Of a DNA stretch of 64,000 nucleotides, positions 22,683-30,610 are shown one piece after another; position 1 is the first letter of the stretch, and each line of letters begins with the position of its first letter. Below the pieces are notes generated by a model. The model saw nothing but the letters and a program-made list of their open reading frames with translations. It was not told the origin of the DNA and searched no databases. Both the position numbers and the translations under genes were made by a program. This DNA comes from CAVVEC01 sp963770485 (GTDB lineage: Bacteria > Acidobacteriota > Terriglobia > Terriglobales > Acidobacteriaceae): contig CAVYPX010000016.1 in assembly GCA_963770485.1 (NCBI GenBank), positions 124,001 through 188,000 on the forward strand. Direction: 5' to 3'.

Positions 22683-25600
22683 TTAATAGAAGTCATGCGA
22701 ATCGGTTGGAGCGTGAGTAATAGATAGCGGCAACACGCGCGCAGCCTTCACCGAAATGACATGATCCTGGTTCTGCAGGATTCCCTCCACCATCAGGAAC
22801 TGCTCCGAACTCACCAGCAGGCGGTTTTTCTGAAACAGATCGGGAGTAATGATGGCATTGGCTACCCCGGTTTCGTCCTCCAGACTTAGGAAGACAAAAC
22901 CTTTCGCGGTTCCAGGACGCTGGCGGGCAATGACGCATCCCCCAATACGCAAATACTGTCCATGAGGAATGCGGCTAAGTTCGCTGGCTTTGCAGATGCC
23001 AAGCGCTTGCATGCGCGCACGATGATACGCCATGGGATGCGGCCCGACTGTCAGACCAGTACCGCGGAAGTCCGCTACGAGCCGCTCTTCTGCGTTCATG
23101 GGATGCAGCGGGGACTGGGAATCGGGCTCAGGCAGATCGTCCAGCAAGGGGCCGGAATGGCGGACCGCGCGTTCCACTTGCCAGAGAGCGTCGCGGCGGT
23201 GAAGTTTCAAGTTTTTCGAGTGGCGAGTGGCTAGTGGATAGTGGGTAGTCTTAACTTCATTGTCATTCCGAGCGTAGCGAGGAATCTGCTTTGGGTTTTT
23301 ACTTGAAACTTGAAACTCGAACCTCGAAACTGAATTCAGCCCACCAATTTCCGCTAACCTATTCAATTCATCTTTGCGCAACTCGGGCACACGATGGACC
23401 AGATCGCGAATGGATGAAAATGGAGCAAGGCTGCGTTGCCGAACCAACGTCTGTGCGGTTTCTTCGCGCAATCCGCGGGCATAACGCAGGCCAAGACGGA
23501 GAGACAGAGGCGGGTTGGGGAAGGGCACGGCTTCAGCCGTGCCGTCACGAGCTATATCAACGTGGGCTTCAGCCTCTGAGGGACATTGTTCGTCCGCCAA
23601 AAGCAGGTCCCTCGACTCGATTTCTTCGTTGCTTCGCAGAGAAGAAGTTTCGCTCGGGATGACAGGGGGTTGGGCTGAATCGCTTTCACTCGAAACTGGA
23701 AACTTGAAACTCGGAACTTCTGCTTTGCCAACGACCAACGGCGAACGACCAACGTCTGAATGCTGAATGCTGATTGCTGAATGCTGCCTTCCGATTGCTG
23801 ACTGCTCCAGCGTGCAGTTCCACTCCGAATTCATCACATCGATGGGCAGCACCTTCAGCCCGTGCCGTTGTGCATCTTTCACAATCGTGGCCGGGTGATA
23901 AAAGCCCATGGGCTGGTTGTTGAGCAGGGCGGCGGTGAAGGCCGCGAGGTAATGACATTTCAAGTACGCGCTAGCGTAGGCGATCAGCGCAAAGCTGGCT
24001 GCATGAGGCTCGGGAAATCCGTAGAGAGCGAACGAAGTAATCGAGAGAATAATTTGCTCCTGGGCTTCGCGTGCAATGCCATTCTCTTCCATGCCGCTGC
24101 GCAGCCTGGCTTCGATGTCTTTCATGCGCGCCTGCGAGCGCTTGAACCCCATGGCGCGGCGTAGTTCTTCGGCCTCGCCGCCAGTGAAGTTGGCAGCCAC
24201 CATTGCGATTCGTAACAACTGTTCCTGGAAAAGCGGCACGCCCAGGGTGCGCGCCAGCACGGGTTCCAGAGAAGGATGCAGGTGGGTAACCGGTTCGCGC
24301 CCCATCCGGCGCTGCAGATAAGGATTCACCATCTTGCCCACGATTGGGCCCGGACGAATAATGGCAACTTCGACCACGATGTCATAGAAACATTTTGGGC
24401 TCAGGCGCGGCAGGCACGACATCTGCGCCCGGCTTTCCACCTGAAACATTCCGATGGTATCGGCATTTTGCAGGGCGGAATACACGGCAGGATCGTTCTG
24501 GGGCAAATGCGCCAGATCGACTTTTTCATTCTGATGATCGCGAATGAGCCGGATAGAATCCTCCAGCACCGCCATCATTCCCAAACCGAGCAGGTCCACT
24601 TTGACGATGCCTAAATCGGCGCAATCCTCCTTATCCCACTGCACCACCACGCGTCCCGGCATGGACGCAGGCTCCAGCGGTACGACCGAATCGAGTTGTC
24701 CCTGGCAGATCACCATACCGCCGGAGTGCTGGCCGAGATGCCGCGGCAAATCCTGCACTGCGACACAAAGCTCGAAATATTTGCGTAGAAGGGGATGATT
24801 CAAATCTAATCCGGCGTCGCGGAAGCCGTGATCGAGCGTGTCGTTAGCATCGCGATACTCCCAATTGGAAACCGCGGCGAAAACCTTATCCAGGGTCTCC
24901 GGATCAAAACCCAAAACCTTGCCCATTTCGCGGCCGGCCATGCGACTGCGATAGGTGATGACATTGGCCGTCATAGCCGCGCCGCGCTCGCCGTAACGTT
25001 TATACAAATACTGAATGACCCGTTCGCGCTGATCGCCGCTGGGAAGGTCAAGATCAATGTCGGGCCACTCGCCGCGTTCCTCGGAAAGGAAGCGTTCGAA
25101 AAGCAGATCCATGCCGACGGGATCGACGGCAGTAATGCCCAGCGAATAGCAGACGGCGCTGTTGGCCGCGGACCCGCGTCCCTGCACCAGGATGTTTTGC
25201 TCGCGACAGAAGCGCACCAGGTCCCACACAATAAGAAAGTAGCCGGCAAGATCGAGTTTCTGGATGAGCGTAAGTTCGCGCTCAATCTGGCGGCGCGCGC
25301 GATTCTGTAGTTCGGCTTCGGCCCGGCTATAGCGCTGCTGGAATCCTTCGCGCGTTCGCTCCCGCAGAAACGAAGTCATGGTTTCGCCTTCGGGCACAGG
25401 ATATTTAGGAAATTCATATCCCAGATCCTGGAGCGTGAACTGGAGGCGGGAAGAAAGTTCGACCGTGTTCGCAACGGCTTCGGGAAGGTCGGCGAAAAGA
25501 TCGTCCATCTCCTGCGGCGATTTCAAATGGCGCTCGGAATTGCGCGCCAGCAAACGCCCGGCGGTCGACAACGTACGATGATGGCGGATTGCAGTGAAAA

Positions 25601-26300
25601 CATCGCACAGTTCGCGCTCATGGGCAGTGGCGTAGCAGACGCCGTTAGTGGCCAGCAGGGAAAGTTGCAGCGAACGGGCAATTTCGGTGGCGGCGCGATT
25701 GCGCGCCTCCTGCTCGCGATGAAAATGACGCTGCAATTCCACGTAAACGTTGCCGCGGCCAAAAATGTCCGCCAGATGCTCGACCCGGCGATGCGCTTCA
25801 TCCATGCCCCATGGAGCCAGGGCAAGAGCCAGAGGTCCGTCGTCCCCACCCGTGAGGCAGATAAGCCCGGCTGCGTGTTCTTGCAGTTCTTCTTCCCGCA
25901 CTGTGCCTTCACCTTTGGCGGCGCGCAGCTTCATTTTCGTAATCAGGCGGCAGAGGTTTTGGTAGCCCAGGCGAGAAGAAACCAGGAGAGGAAGGCGGAA
26001 AGAATTGCCGATTGTCGATTGCCGACTGCCAATTTTCTGTTTGGCCTGGGAGCGTGATTCAATTGGAAATCGACAATTGGAAATTGGAAATTTCTCGCAT
26101 GTTACCTCCGCTCCAATATGGGCTTTGACCTTTGCTTTCTTTGCTGCCATGTGGAAGCGCGGCGAGCCATAGACGCCATCGCGGTCCAGCAATGCCATTG
26201 CCGGCATGTTCAGATGGGCGCAGGTTGCGACTAGGTCCTCGGGCAGGGAAGCGCCTTCGAGAAAGCTGAAAGCCGAGCGGGCGTGAAGCTCGATGTACAT
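22683..26300 (-). CDS. dnaE2: Error-prone DNA polymerase III alpha subunit (ImuC/DnaE2)
   Basis: The 1205-residue C-family polymerase starts at ATG 26300 (MYIELHARSAFSFLEGAS, the canonical DnaE2 start); the frame continues seven codons up. An N-terminal PHP domain is followed by the polymerase core, with catalytic aspartates in EWPDIDLDLPSGDQRERV and KVDLLGLGMM. The C-terminal OB fold contains RIGGCVIARQRPGTAKGFVF. DnaE2 copies past lesions with ImuA and ImuB in the SOS-induced mutasome. The family is usually about 1030-1080 residues. The excess is accounted for by three repeat-derived segments at about residues 69-102, 824-929 and 989-1032, all in frame. Confidence 0.95.
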   Translation of the reverse strand: MYIELHARSAFSFLEGASLPEDLVATCAHLNMPAMALLDRDGVYGSPRFHMAAKKAKVKAHIGAEVTCEKFPISNCRFPIESRSQAKQKIGSRQSTIGNSFRLPLLVSSRLGYQNLCRLITKMKLRAAKGEGTVREEELQEHAAGLICLTGGDDGPLALALAPWGMDEAHRRVEHLADIFGRGNVYVELQRHFHREQEARNRAATEIARSLQLSLLATNGVCYATAHERELCDVFTAIRHHRTLSTAGRLLARNSERHLKSPQEMDDLFADLPEAVANTVELSSRLQFTLQDLGYEFPKYPVPEGETMTSFLRERTREGFQQRYSRAEAELQNRARRQIERELTLIQKLDLAGYFLIVWDLVRFCREQNILVQGRGSAANSAVCYSLGITAVDPVGMDLLFERFLSEERGEWPDIDLDLPSGDQRERVIQYLYKRYGERGAAMTANVITYRSRMAGREMGKVLGFDPETLDKVFAAVSNWEYRDANDTLDHGFRDAGLDLNHPLLRKYFELCVAVQDLPRHLGQHSGGMVICQGQLDSVVPLEPASMPGRVVVQWDKEDCADLGIVKVDLLGLGMMAVLEDSIRLIRDHQNEKVDLAHLPQNDPAVYSALQNADTIGMFQVESRAQMSCLPRLSPKCFYDIVVEVAIIRPGPIVGKMVNPYLQRRMGREPVTHLHPSLEPVLARTLGVPLFQEQLLRIAMVAANFTGGEAEELRRAMGFKRSQARMKDIEARLRSGMEENGIAREAQEQIILSITSFALYGFPEPHAASFALIAYASAYLKCHYLAAFTAALLNNQPMGFYHPATIVKDAQRHGLKVLPIDVMNSEWNCTLEQSAIGRQHSAISIQHSDVGRSPLVVGKAEVPSFKFPVSSESDSAQPPVIPSETSSLRSNEEIESRDLLLADEQCPSEAEAHVDIARDGTAEAVPFPNPPLSLRLGLRYARGLREETAQTLVRQRSLAPFSSIRDLVHRVPELRKDELNRLAEIGGLNSVSRFEFQVSSKNPKQIPRYARNDNEVKTTHYPLATRHSKNLKLHRRDALWQVERAVRHSGPLLDDLPEPDSQSPLHPMNAEERLVADFRGTGLTVGPHPMAYHRARMQALGICKASELSRIPHGQYLRIGGCVIARQRPGTAKGFVFLSLEDETGVANAIITPDLFQKNRLLVSSEQFLMVEGILQNQDHVISVKAARVLPLSITHAPTDSHDFY
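23205..23335. repeat. In-frame repeat insertion C in dnaE2 (residues about 989-1032)
   Basis: This is a composite of 7-nt arrays (GAGTGGC / TAGTGGA at 23214-23245; TTGAAAC and TCGAAAC at about 23302-23333) around one GTCATTCCGAGCGTAGCGAG element at 23262-23287. In the protein it appears as the non-conserved stretch containing QIPRYARNDN, between the conserved LAEIGGLN and HRRDALWQVERA. Confidence 0.85.
23516..23830. repeat. In-frame composite repeat insertion B in dnaE2 (residues about 824-929)
   Basis: About 315 bp contain all three repeat families in a row. There is a CTTCAG palindrome (23524-23543) and a GGTCCCTCGAC...CGCTCGGGATGACAG element (about 23608-23665). Three 7-nt arrays follow: GGAAACT/TGAAACT near 23690-23722, CCAACGA near 23730-23757, and GCTGAAT near 23755-23812. 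The coding strand stays free of stop codons through every array. It separates MNSEWNCTLE from SLRLGLRYARGLRE, which are adjacent or nearly so in the family. Confidence 0.85.
25997..26097. repeat. In-frame repeat insertion A in dnaE2 (residues about 69-102)
   Basis: Two 7-nt arrays with inverted units, GATTGTC/GATTGCC/GACTGCC at 25997-26020 and ATTGGAA at about 26058-26092, encode a stretch including ISNCRFPIES and QSTIGNS. It sits between the PHP-domain strand HIGAEVTCE and LPLLVSSRLGYQNLCRLI. Confidence 0.8.
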
Positions 26301-26301
26301 A

Positions 26302-26368
26302 TAGCAGTCAGCAATCAGCACTCAGTCGTTTTGCAATCCCCTGTGGCTGATTGCTGATTGCTGAATGC
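26302..26368. repeat. 7-nt-period repeat between imuB and dnaE2
   Basis: A left arm of AGCAGTC/AGCAATC/AGCACTC units and a right arm of GCTGATT/GCTGATT/GCTGAAT units, inverted, fill the whole spacer from the dnaE2 start region to the imuB stop codon. Confidence 0.75.
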
Positions 26369-28239
26369 TAGTCGTAGGTTCCTTCCACCAGCCATCGCCC
26401 ACTCAACAGATCGCGCACCAGGCGATATAAAGCAATGCCAATCTCTTCCTGTACCGCGATGTCCCATTCGTCGCGCGCCCAGCCTTCCTGCTCCCACCAG
26501 TCGCCGGACGAACGCCAGGGCCCAACCGCCCACAGAATCTCTCCGTGTATTTCTTTGGGTTTGGGACAAGTGATGCCCGCCGGCTTGCCGTCGCGCATAG
26601 TTATCGTGACGCTGACCGGTGGGCGGAAGATGCGCAGCGCGATAACGAGATCGTCAGGGCTCTCATCATTTTGCTTTTGGCTGGAGCAGGGATTCAGCTC
26701 TGCACAAACCGTACTTTGGAGACAAGGCTTTAGCAGACTGCGAAAAAACTCTGACTTCACCGCGTTTTGGGAGGGGTACGACTTCAGTCGTCCCGATACC
26801 TCCTTTGTCCTTGAATTCCCCGAGCGGATGCCAATCCGCGAGGATTCTGTTCTCAGATCCTTCTCGCCTCCTCTTCGCCCTTGAGGTTCGCTAGGCGCGA
26901 AGCGTTGCATGCGGAATCCCTCGGGACGATGCGTATCCAGCAATTCCAGCGATCCGACTTTCTCTTCCCCCACAATCCCCGCAATCCGCGCCAGCGTGAG
27001 CTCGAGTTTTTCCGACTCCGGCGAAGGAGGAAGAAAAAGTCCATTCTGTGCCGCCCGCGGCTGCGCCGGCTCTGCTGCCAGATGAATTTTGACAATGGGA
27101 GCACCAGGAGGATGTGCCCTCAAATCAAGCTGCAATAGTTTGAGAAAAGTTTTTGGATCGAGCAAAGGAACGGGAAGTCGGAGGGTGCGGTGAAATAAGG
27201 ATGCTCGCCTCGCACTTATTGCGATCCCGCTTGACGCGGGATCGCGGTGCGGTGGCTCGCCCAGATCCCCTCGGCAAGCTCGGGGCAGGCTCTTCGCGGC
27301 GCGCACAGAACGCGCTTGCTCAGGATGACAATCTTGTTCATACCCGTTCTGCAATTCCAGCTCGAGCCGCAATTCCTGGGTCGCCAATGCACGTGCTCCC
27401 AGACGATCACATATTTGTTCCAACAACCGGCCCAGTAGAAATGCAAGGGGCTCCAGCAACACCAGCGGATATTCCAACTCGATCACTTCCTCGAAAATCA
27501 GCGGCGGCTCGACCGGAACCAGCGTGCGCGAAGTAGCGCCACGTGCCCGCTTCTGCAAATAGATTCCGGTTTGTCCCAGGCGCTCGCTCAACTCCACATC
27601 TGGCAATGCAGCCAAGTCGCGAAGGTTGCGAATTCCCCAGCGGCGGAAGGTCTCCAAAAGCTGCGCGGCTTCCGGCCCATCACGGCAGATTTGAAAGCTC
27701 CCTCCCAACAGCACTTCCACCGGCAAGCTGCCCAATTGTTCTGCTTCTTTTCCCCCGGCAATCACGGTCACGCCGGAAAATCCGCGGGCCGCGAGCATGG
27801 CCGCATCGGGATTCGATGCTACGGCAATGTCGGCTTTAAGTCCGAGATCCGAAGCGCGGCGTGCCAAAGCACGCGCAATTTTGGGCAGCGGACCAAAAAG
27901 CGGTTCCAGCCCGGCAAGATCGAGGACCAATGTGTCGCAACCCGCATCTTCCACACGCGGCGAAAATGATTGCGCGCAATCCAGCAGTGCCGAGTGGGCG
28001 GCGGCTTCCTGCAACCGAGAGCGGTTCCGCAACACCAGACCCGGGCAGGCCTCCACCTGCGGCTTGGTCATTTCCAGAGTCACTCCGGCGCGACGGGCCT
28101 TTTCATTGACCGCAAAAACTTTTTGCAGCGGAGCTTTGCCCTCGAGCACAGCCAGGGGTTGCGAGCGCAACTCCGGTTCGGCGCGCAGCCATGCCTCCAC
28201 GGAAAAATCAGGAACGAAGATGCAGGCAAAGGCAGGCAT
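26368..28239 (-). CDS. imuB: ImuB, Y-family polymerase-like mutasome subunit
   Basis: The 623-residue protein has the Y-family palm/finger N-terminus (MPAFACIFVPDFSVEAWLR) and helix-hairpin region (LRDLAALPDVELSERLGQTG). The polymerase acidic residues are not kept: the position of the DinB S-x-D-E motif reads DTLVLDLAGLEPLF. This fits ImuB as an inactive adaptor that bridges ImuA, DnaE2 and the beta clamp. The C-terminus WWEQEGWARDEWDIAVQEE is conserved in ImuB. Two in-frame repeat-derived segments (residues about 299-352 and 452-527) explain why it is longer than the usual ~500. It lies between imuA and dnaE2. Confidence 0.92.
   Translation of the reverse strand: MPAFACIFVPDFSVEAWLRAEPELRSQPLAVLEGKAPLQKVFAVNEKARRAGVTLEMTKPQVEACPGLVLRNRSRLQEAAAHSALLDCAQSFSPRVEDAGCDTLVLDLAGLEPLFGPLPKIARALARRASDLGLKADIAVASNPDAAMLAARGFSGVTVIAGGKEAEQLGSLPVEVLLGGSFQICRDGPEAAQLLETFRRWGIRNLRDLAALPDVELSERLGQTGIYLQKRARGATSRTLVPVEPPLIFEEVIELEYPLVLLEPLAFLLGRLLEQICDRLGARALATQELRLELELQNGYEQDCHPEQARSVRAAKSLPRACRGDLGEPPHRDPASSGIAISARRASLFHRTLRLPVPLLDPKTFLKLLQLDLRAHPPGAPIVKIHLAAEPAQPRAAQNGLFLPPSPESEKLELTLARIAGIVGEEKVGSLELLDTHRPEGFRMQRFAPSEPQGRRGGEKDLRTESSRIGIRSGNSRTKEVSGRLKSYPSQNAVKSEFFRSLLKPCLQSTVCAELNPCSSQKQNDESPDDLVIALRIFRPPVSVTITMRDGKPAGITCPKPKEIHGEILWAVGPWRSSGDWWEQEGWARDEWDIAVQEEIGIALYRLVRDLLSGRWLVEGTYD
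26660..26885. repeat. In-frame insertion in imuB (residues about 452-527)
   Basis: This segment contains a CTTCAG palindrome (26774-26794; TACGACTTCAGTCGT with GGG/CCC ends). The peptide (for example SGRLKSYPSQNAVKSEF) has no family resemblance. It splits HRPEGFRMQRFAP from ALRIFRPPVSVTI, which are close together in ImuB homologues. Its exact borders are uncertain. Confidence 0.65.
27185..27345. repeat. In-frame insertion in imuB (residues about 299-352)
   Basis: An element of the TCATCCTGAGC type read on the coding strand encodes CHPEQARSVRAAKS. An inner palindrome at about 27219-27245 (GATCCCGC...GCGGGATC) follows. It separates LELELQNGYEQD from RTLRLPVPLLDP, adjacent in family members. 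Confidence 0.8.
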
Positions 28240-28284
28240 GGGTTGTCCGTCATACTTTTTGTGAAAAGCTGTCAGCTATCAGCT

Positions 28285-28335
28285 CTTGTAGCGCCGGCGT
28301 CCCGCCGGTCCGCACGGACGCCAGCAGCTACGAAA
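28285..28335. repeat. Short inverted repeat in imuA-imuB spacer
   Basis: GTAGCGCCGGCGTCC and GGACGCC...GCTAC face each other around CCGCCGGTCCGCAC. A heptamer fragment (CTGTCAG/CTATCAG) lies just before it at 28267-28280. Together they fill the 88-bp spacer. Confidence 0.6.
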
Positions 28336-29293
28336 TTCGCATTGCTTTGGTCGTAAACACGGCAGTAACCGATCGGACCGGTTTGCGTTCCAGCCGCGAA
28401 CGCAACAGTTCTCCTTCTATATGAAGTTCATCCAAAAGCTGCGCGTGACTCGGAGATATTTTTCTCGACAGATTTTTTTCTGAGGGCTGAGAGCTGTCGG
28501 CTGACAGCTTCTTAGCCAACGACGGATAGCCAACGGCCGACGACTGCTTTTGCACTTTCAGCAGCAGTGCGGCACAAGTCTGCGCACAGGGCGCCTGCGT
28601 GACGACAAACAACACCGTGGGGGTGCGTTCCACCGCACGCTGAAAGCGAAACCATGAGGCCAGCGGAATACGCCGCGCAATTTTCAGAGGGACATCGCCC
28701 AGATCGATCATCACCAGCCCAAAGCCGCCGCTTTGCAACAGCAGGTCGGTCACGCGCAACGCCCGCTCGACCGGACCCTCCATTTGCTTGGGATATTTAT
28801 CCTTCTCTGTGACGGAGTTTGCCCTGAGCGCAGTCGAAGGGTGTCTCTGTGGTAATCCTGACGTTTGCTTATGCACTCCGCACCGCACCCACAGCAATCT
28901 TTCGAAATTCACCCCCGCAGCCGCAGCCGAAAGCGGATGGAAAGCATCACTTACATCCACCAAAGCACACACTTCTTGCCGCTGCGTCGCGGCCGCCAGA
29001 GCAGCCAGTAATACACTGGTGCGTCCGGAAGAGGCGGGTCCACAAATTTCGGTCAGGCATCCGCGCGGGAGCCCGCCGGTCAGGGCATCCATCTGACGAA
29101 TTCCGCTGGAAACCATCTCCGGCGCGGCCCGCACCTCCAGCCGCGAGGCAGGAGTCACGCCTGCGAGTTTGGGGATTGCGGAAAATCGAGACGGTTTCGG
29201 CAACGTTTCAACGCCAATGTTCCAGCAAGCTGGCTGCGTCGCCACAACCGGACGTCGCACATCAGCATTCGAAAAAAGCGGAAAACAGGACAT
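28328..29293 (-). CDS. imuA: ImuA, RecA-like mutasome protein
   Basis: The 321-residue protein has a RecA/SulA-like core. The start of the domain is SGIRQMDALTGGLPRGCLTE, a Walker A-like loop is GPASSGRTSVL (about residues 85-95), and GGFGLVMIDLGDVP is in the Walker B region. ImuA works with ImuB and DnaE2 in SOS mutagenesis. Two in-frame repeat-derived stretches (residues about 138-170 and 245-278) interrupt it. It is the promoter-proximal gene of the imuA-imuB-dnaE2 set. Confidence 0.88.
   Translation of the reverse strand: MSCFPLFSNADVRRPVVATQPACWNIGVETLPKPSRFSAIPKLAGVTPASRLEVRAAPEMVSSGIRQMDALTGGLPRGCLTEICGPASSGRTSVLLAALAAATQRQEVCALVDVSDAFHPLSAAAAGVNFERLLWVRCGVHKQTSGLPQRHPSTALRANSVTEKDKYPKQMEGPVERALRVTDLLLQSGGFGLVMIDLGDVPLKIARRIPLASWFRFQRAVERTPTVLFVVTQAPCAQTCAALLLKVQKQSSAVGYPSLAKKLSADSSQPSEKNLSRKISPSHAQLLDELHIEGELLRSRLERKPVRSVTAVFTTKAMRIS
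28460..28560. repeat. In-frame 7-nt array in imuA (residues about 245-278)
   Basis: The units are GGGCTGA/GAGCTGT/CGGCTGA on the plus strand at about 28483-28512, then CCAACGA/TAGCCAACGG/CCGACGA at about 28517-28547. The encoded peptide contains GYPSLAKKLSADSSQPSEK, with no family similarity. Confidence 0.7.
28785..28880. repeat. In-frame element in imuA (residues about 138-170)
   Basis: The stretch contains GCCCTGAGCGCAGTCGAAGG, a compact form of the CTGAGCG...GTCGAAGG element. It encodes RHPSTALRANS on the minus strand and separates LLWVRCG from the helix VERALRVTDLLLQSGGFG. Confidence 0.75.
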
Positions 29294-29349
29294 GAGAACC
29301 TCAAGTTTCAGGGAACATCGGGAAGGTTAGACTCTGAGGCTAGATCCGA

Positions 29350-29402
29350 TATTCGCTTTTTATTCGCCTTTGAGTTTGCTACCGTCAGAGGGGTTTTGTC
29401 AA
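29350..29402 (-). promoter_or_regulatory. Candidate imuA promoter and direct-repeat operator
   Basis: On the minus strand a TTGACA (-35; plus-strand TGTCAA at 29397-29402) lies about 110 bp before the imuA start; the matching -10 is weak. Downstream of it, a 7-bp direct repeat TATTCGC occurs at 29350-29356 and 29361-29367, 11 bp apart and so on one face of the helix. imuA-imuB-dnaE2 operons are LexA-controlled in the groups studied. Whether this repeat is a LexA site in this lineage is a guess. Confidence 0.3.
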
Positions 29403-29455
29403 GGTGGATGTCAAAGAGAATTCTTGGAGGTTGCAAACTATAGAAAATATTAGGT

Positions 29456-30610
29456 CTAACGCCTTCCAGGGATATCTGCGCGAGCTAATACAGAGCCCCA
29501 GGCATCGAGCACATAAATGTCGGTGCGTTCACTCGGTCTCCGGCCCAATGTATCCGCCAGGGGAAAGGTAATTGTTGTCCGGAGCGAGGTACAACCGGTG
29601 AATTGCCGGATTTCCTCTTCCGAACCTGGATGCTGGTCAAGCCTTGCAAGAAGATGGGTTTTCTCTCCGATCGAATTCCCTCCTAAAACCACTTGCACCG
29701 CACCGGCCAGGTTTTGGCAGCGCATGGAAATCCGGACCTCCCATTCTCGAGCGCCGGTTTTCCTCACTGTGGGCTCTTCCGCAAAAACGAGAATCGGCGG
29801 GTTGCCACCGGGTGAGGCATACCATTCCGGCCAACGATGTTCAAATTCGATGCCGGCGGCGACATAGGCATGGCCCAACTCTTGATCGCGTTCCTCCCAA
29901 CGCGGGTGCATGGAAAACAGCGAATTTTCGCTCGTGCCGTTCCCCAATGCGTGCAACAGGTGGTGCAATGCAGGGACGAAGTCGGGATGAAAGCCGGCAC
30001 GCGCCATCAGCATCAGACTTTCGCGATCCGCTTCCAGTTCCAACTGACGACAAAACAGGCCCATATCCTCCGAAAGTTTTGTGGAATCTGCCCAGGAAGC
30101 AGAAGCAACGCCGGGATCTCCGAGCACAATGGCGGCACTGCCCTTGCGTTCCAGAGATTTCTGGTAGAGATAGCGCCGCGCCCAGTCGCGGTGCACAATG
30201 TGGGCGATCTCATGCGAGAGGATCGCCGCCCAGAGCCCGGGATTCGAGTTCGCCAGCCGGGCCAGCCCGCTTTCCACGTAGACGGTTCCGTCCGGGGACG
30301 AATATGCATTCAGGAGATCGTCTTCCACGATCCGTAACTGCCAGTTCAACTTGACCGCCGACGGCGCCCCCACATGTCTAACCAGTGTTTCGAACACGCC
30401 ATTGCCGGTCGCGTAGGCACCTGAAGCGGGTACGCTCTGCGCCATCAACTGCGGCCGCATACGAGCCGCGGCTTCCATGTCGATAGTGAATTTGTAGGGA
30501 ACTTCTGGAACTCTGAGTGGCACCTCCACCAGGTCCTTGGCAGCGATGCCGTGGGCCCACAAGAGGCAAAGACAAAGCCGAAATGCTAGTTTGCAACCGC
30601 CAGTTTCCAC
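29456..30610 (-). CDS. Secreted M48 family metallopeptidase
   Basis: The 384-residue protein starts at GTG 30610, with a signal peptide at about residues 1-24 (LCLLWAHGIAA). The M48 zinc site HEIAH (in AAILSHEIAHIVHRDW) lies near residue 130, with the third ligand in LELEADRESLMLM. The downstream part SMHPRWEERDQEL matches the family pattern for periplasmic M48 proteases of the BepA/LoiP type. The C-terminal ~100 residues form a beta-rich domain with ISMRCQNLAGAVQV. A role in envelope quality control is inferred. It is divergently arranged from the tRNA region. Confidence 0.88.
   Translation of the reverse strand: METGGCKLAFRLCLCLLWAHGIAAKDLVEVPLRVPEVPYKFTIDMEAAARMRPQLMAQSVPASGAYATGNGVFETLVRHVGAPSAVKLNWQLRIVEDDLLNAYSSPDGTVYVESGLARLANSNPGLWAAILSHEIAHIVHRDWARRYLYQKSLERKGSAAIVLGDPGVASASWADSTKLSEDMGLFCRQLELEADRESLMLMARAGFHPDFVPALHHLLHALGNGTSENSLFSMHPRWEERDQELGHAYVAAGIEFEHRWPEWYASPGGNPPILVFAEEPTVRKTGAREWEVRISMRCQNLAGAVQVVLGGNSIGEKTHLLARLDQHPGSEEEIRQFTGCTSLRTTITFPLADTLGRRPSERTDIYVLDAWGSVLARADIPGRR

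Noticed and set aside
22683..26300. Insertions in dnaE2 considered as inteins
   Set aside because: They are 33-106 residues, lack splicing motifs (N-terminal Cys/Ser block, HN-C end) and consist of repeats found in spacers.
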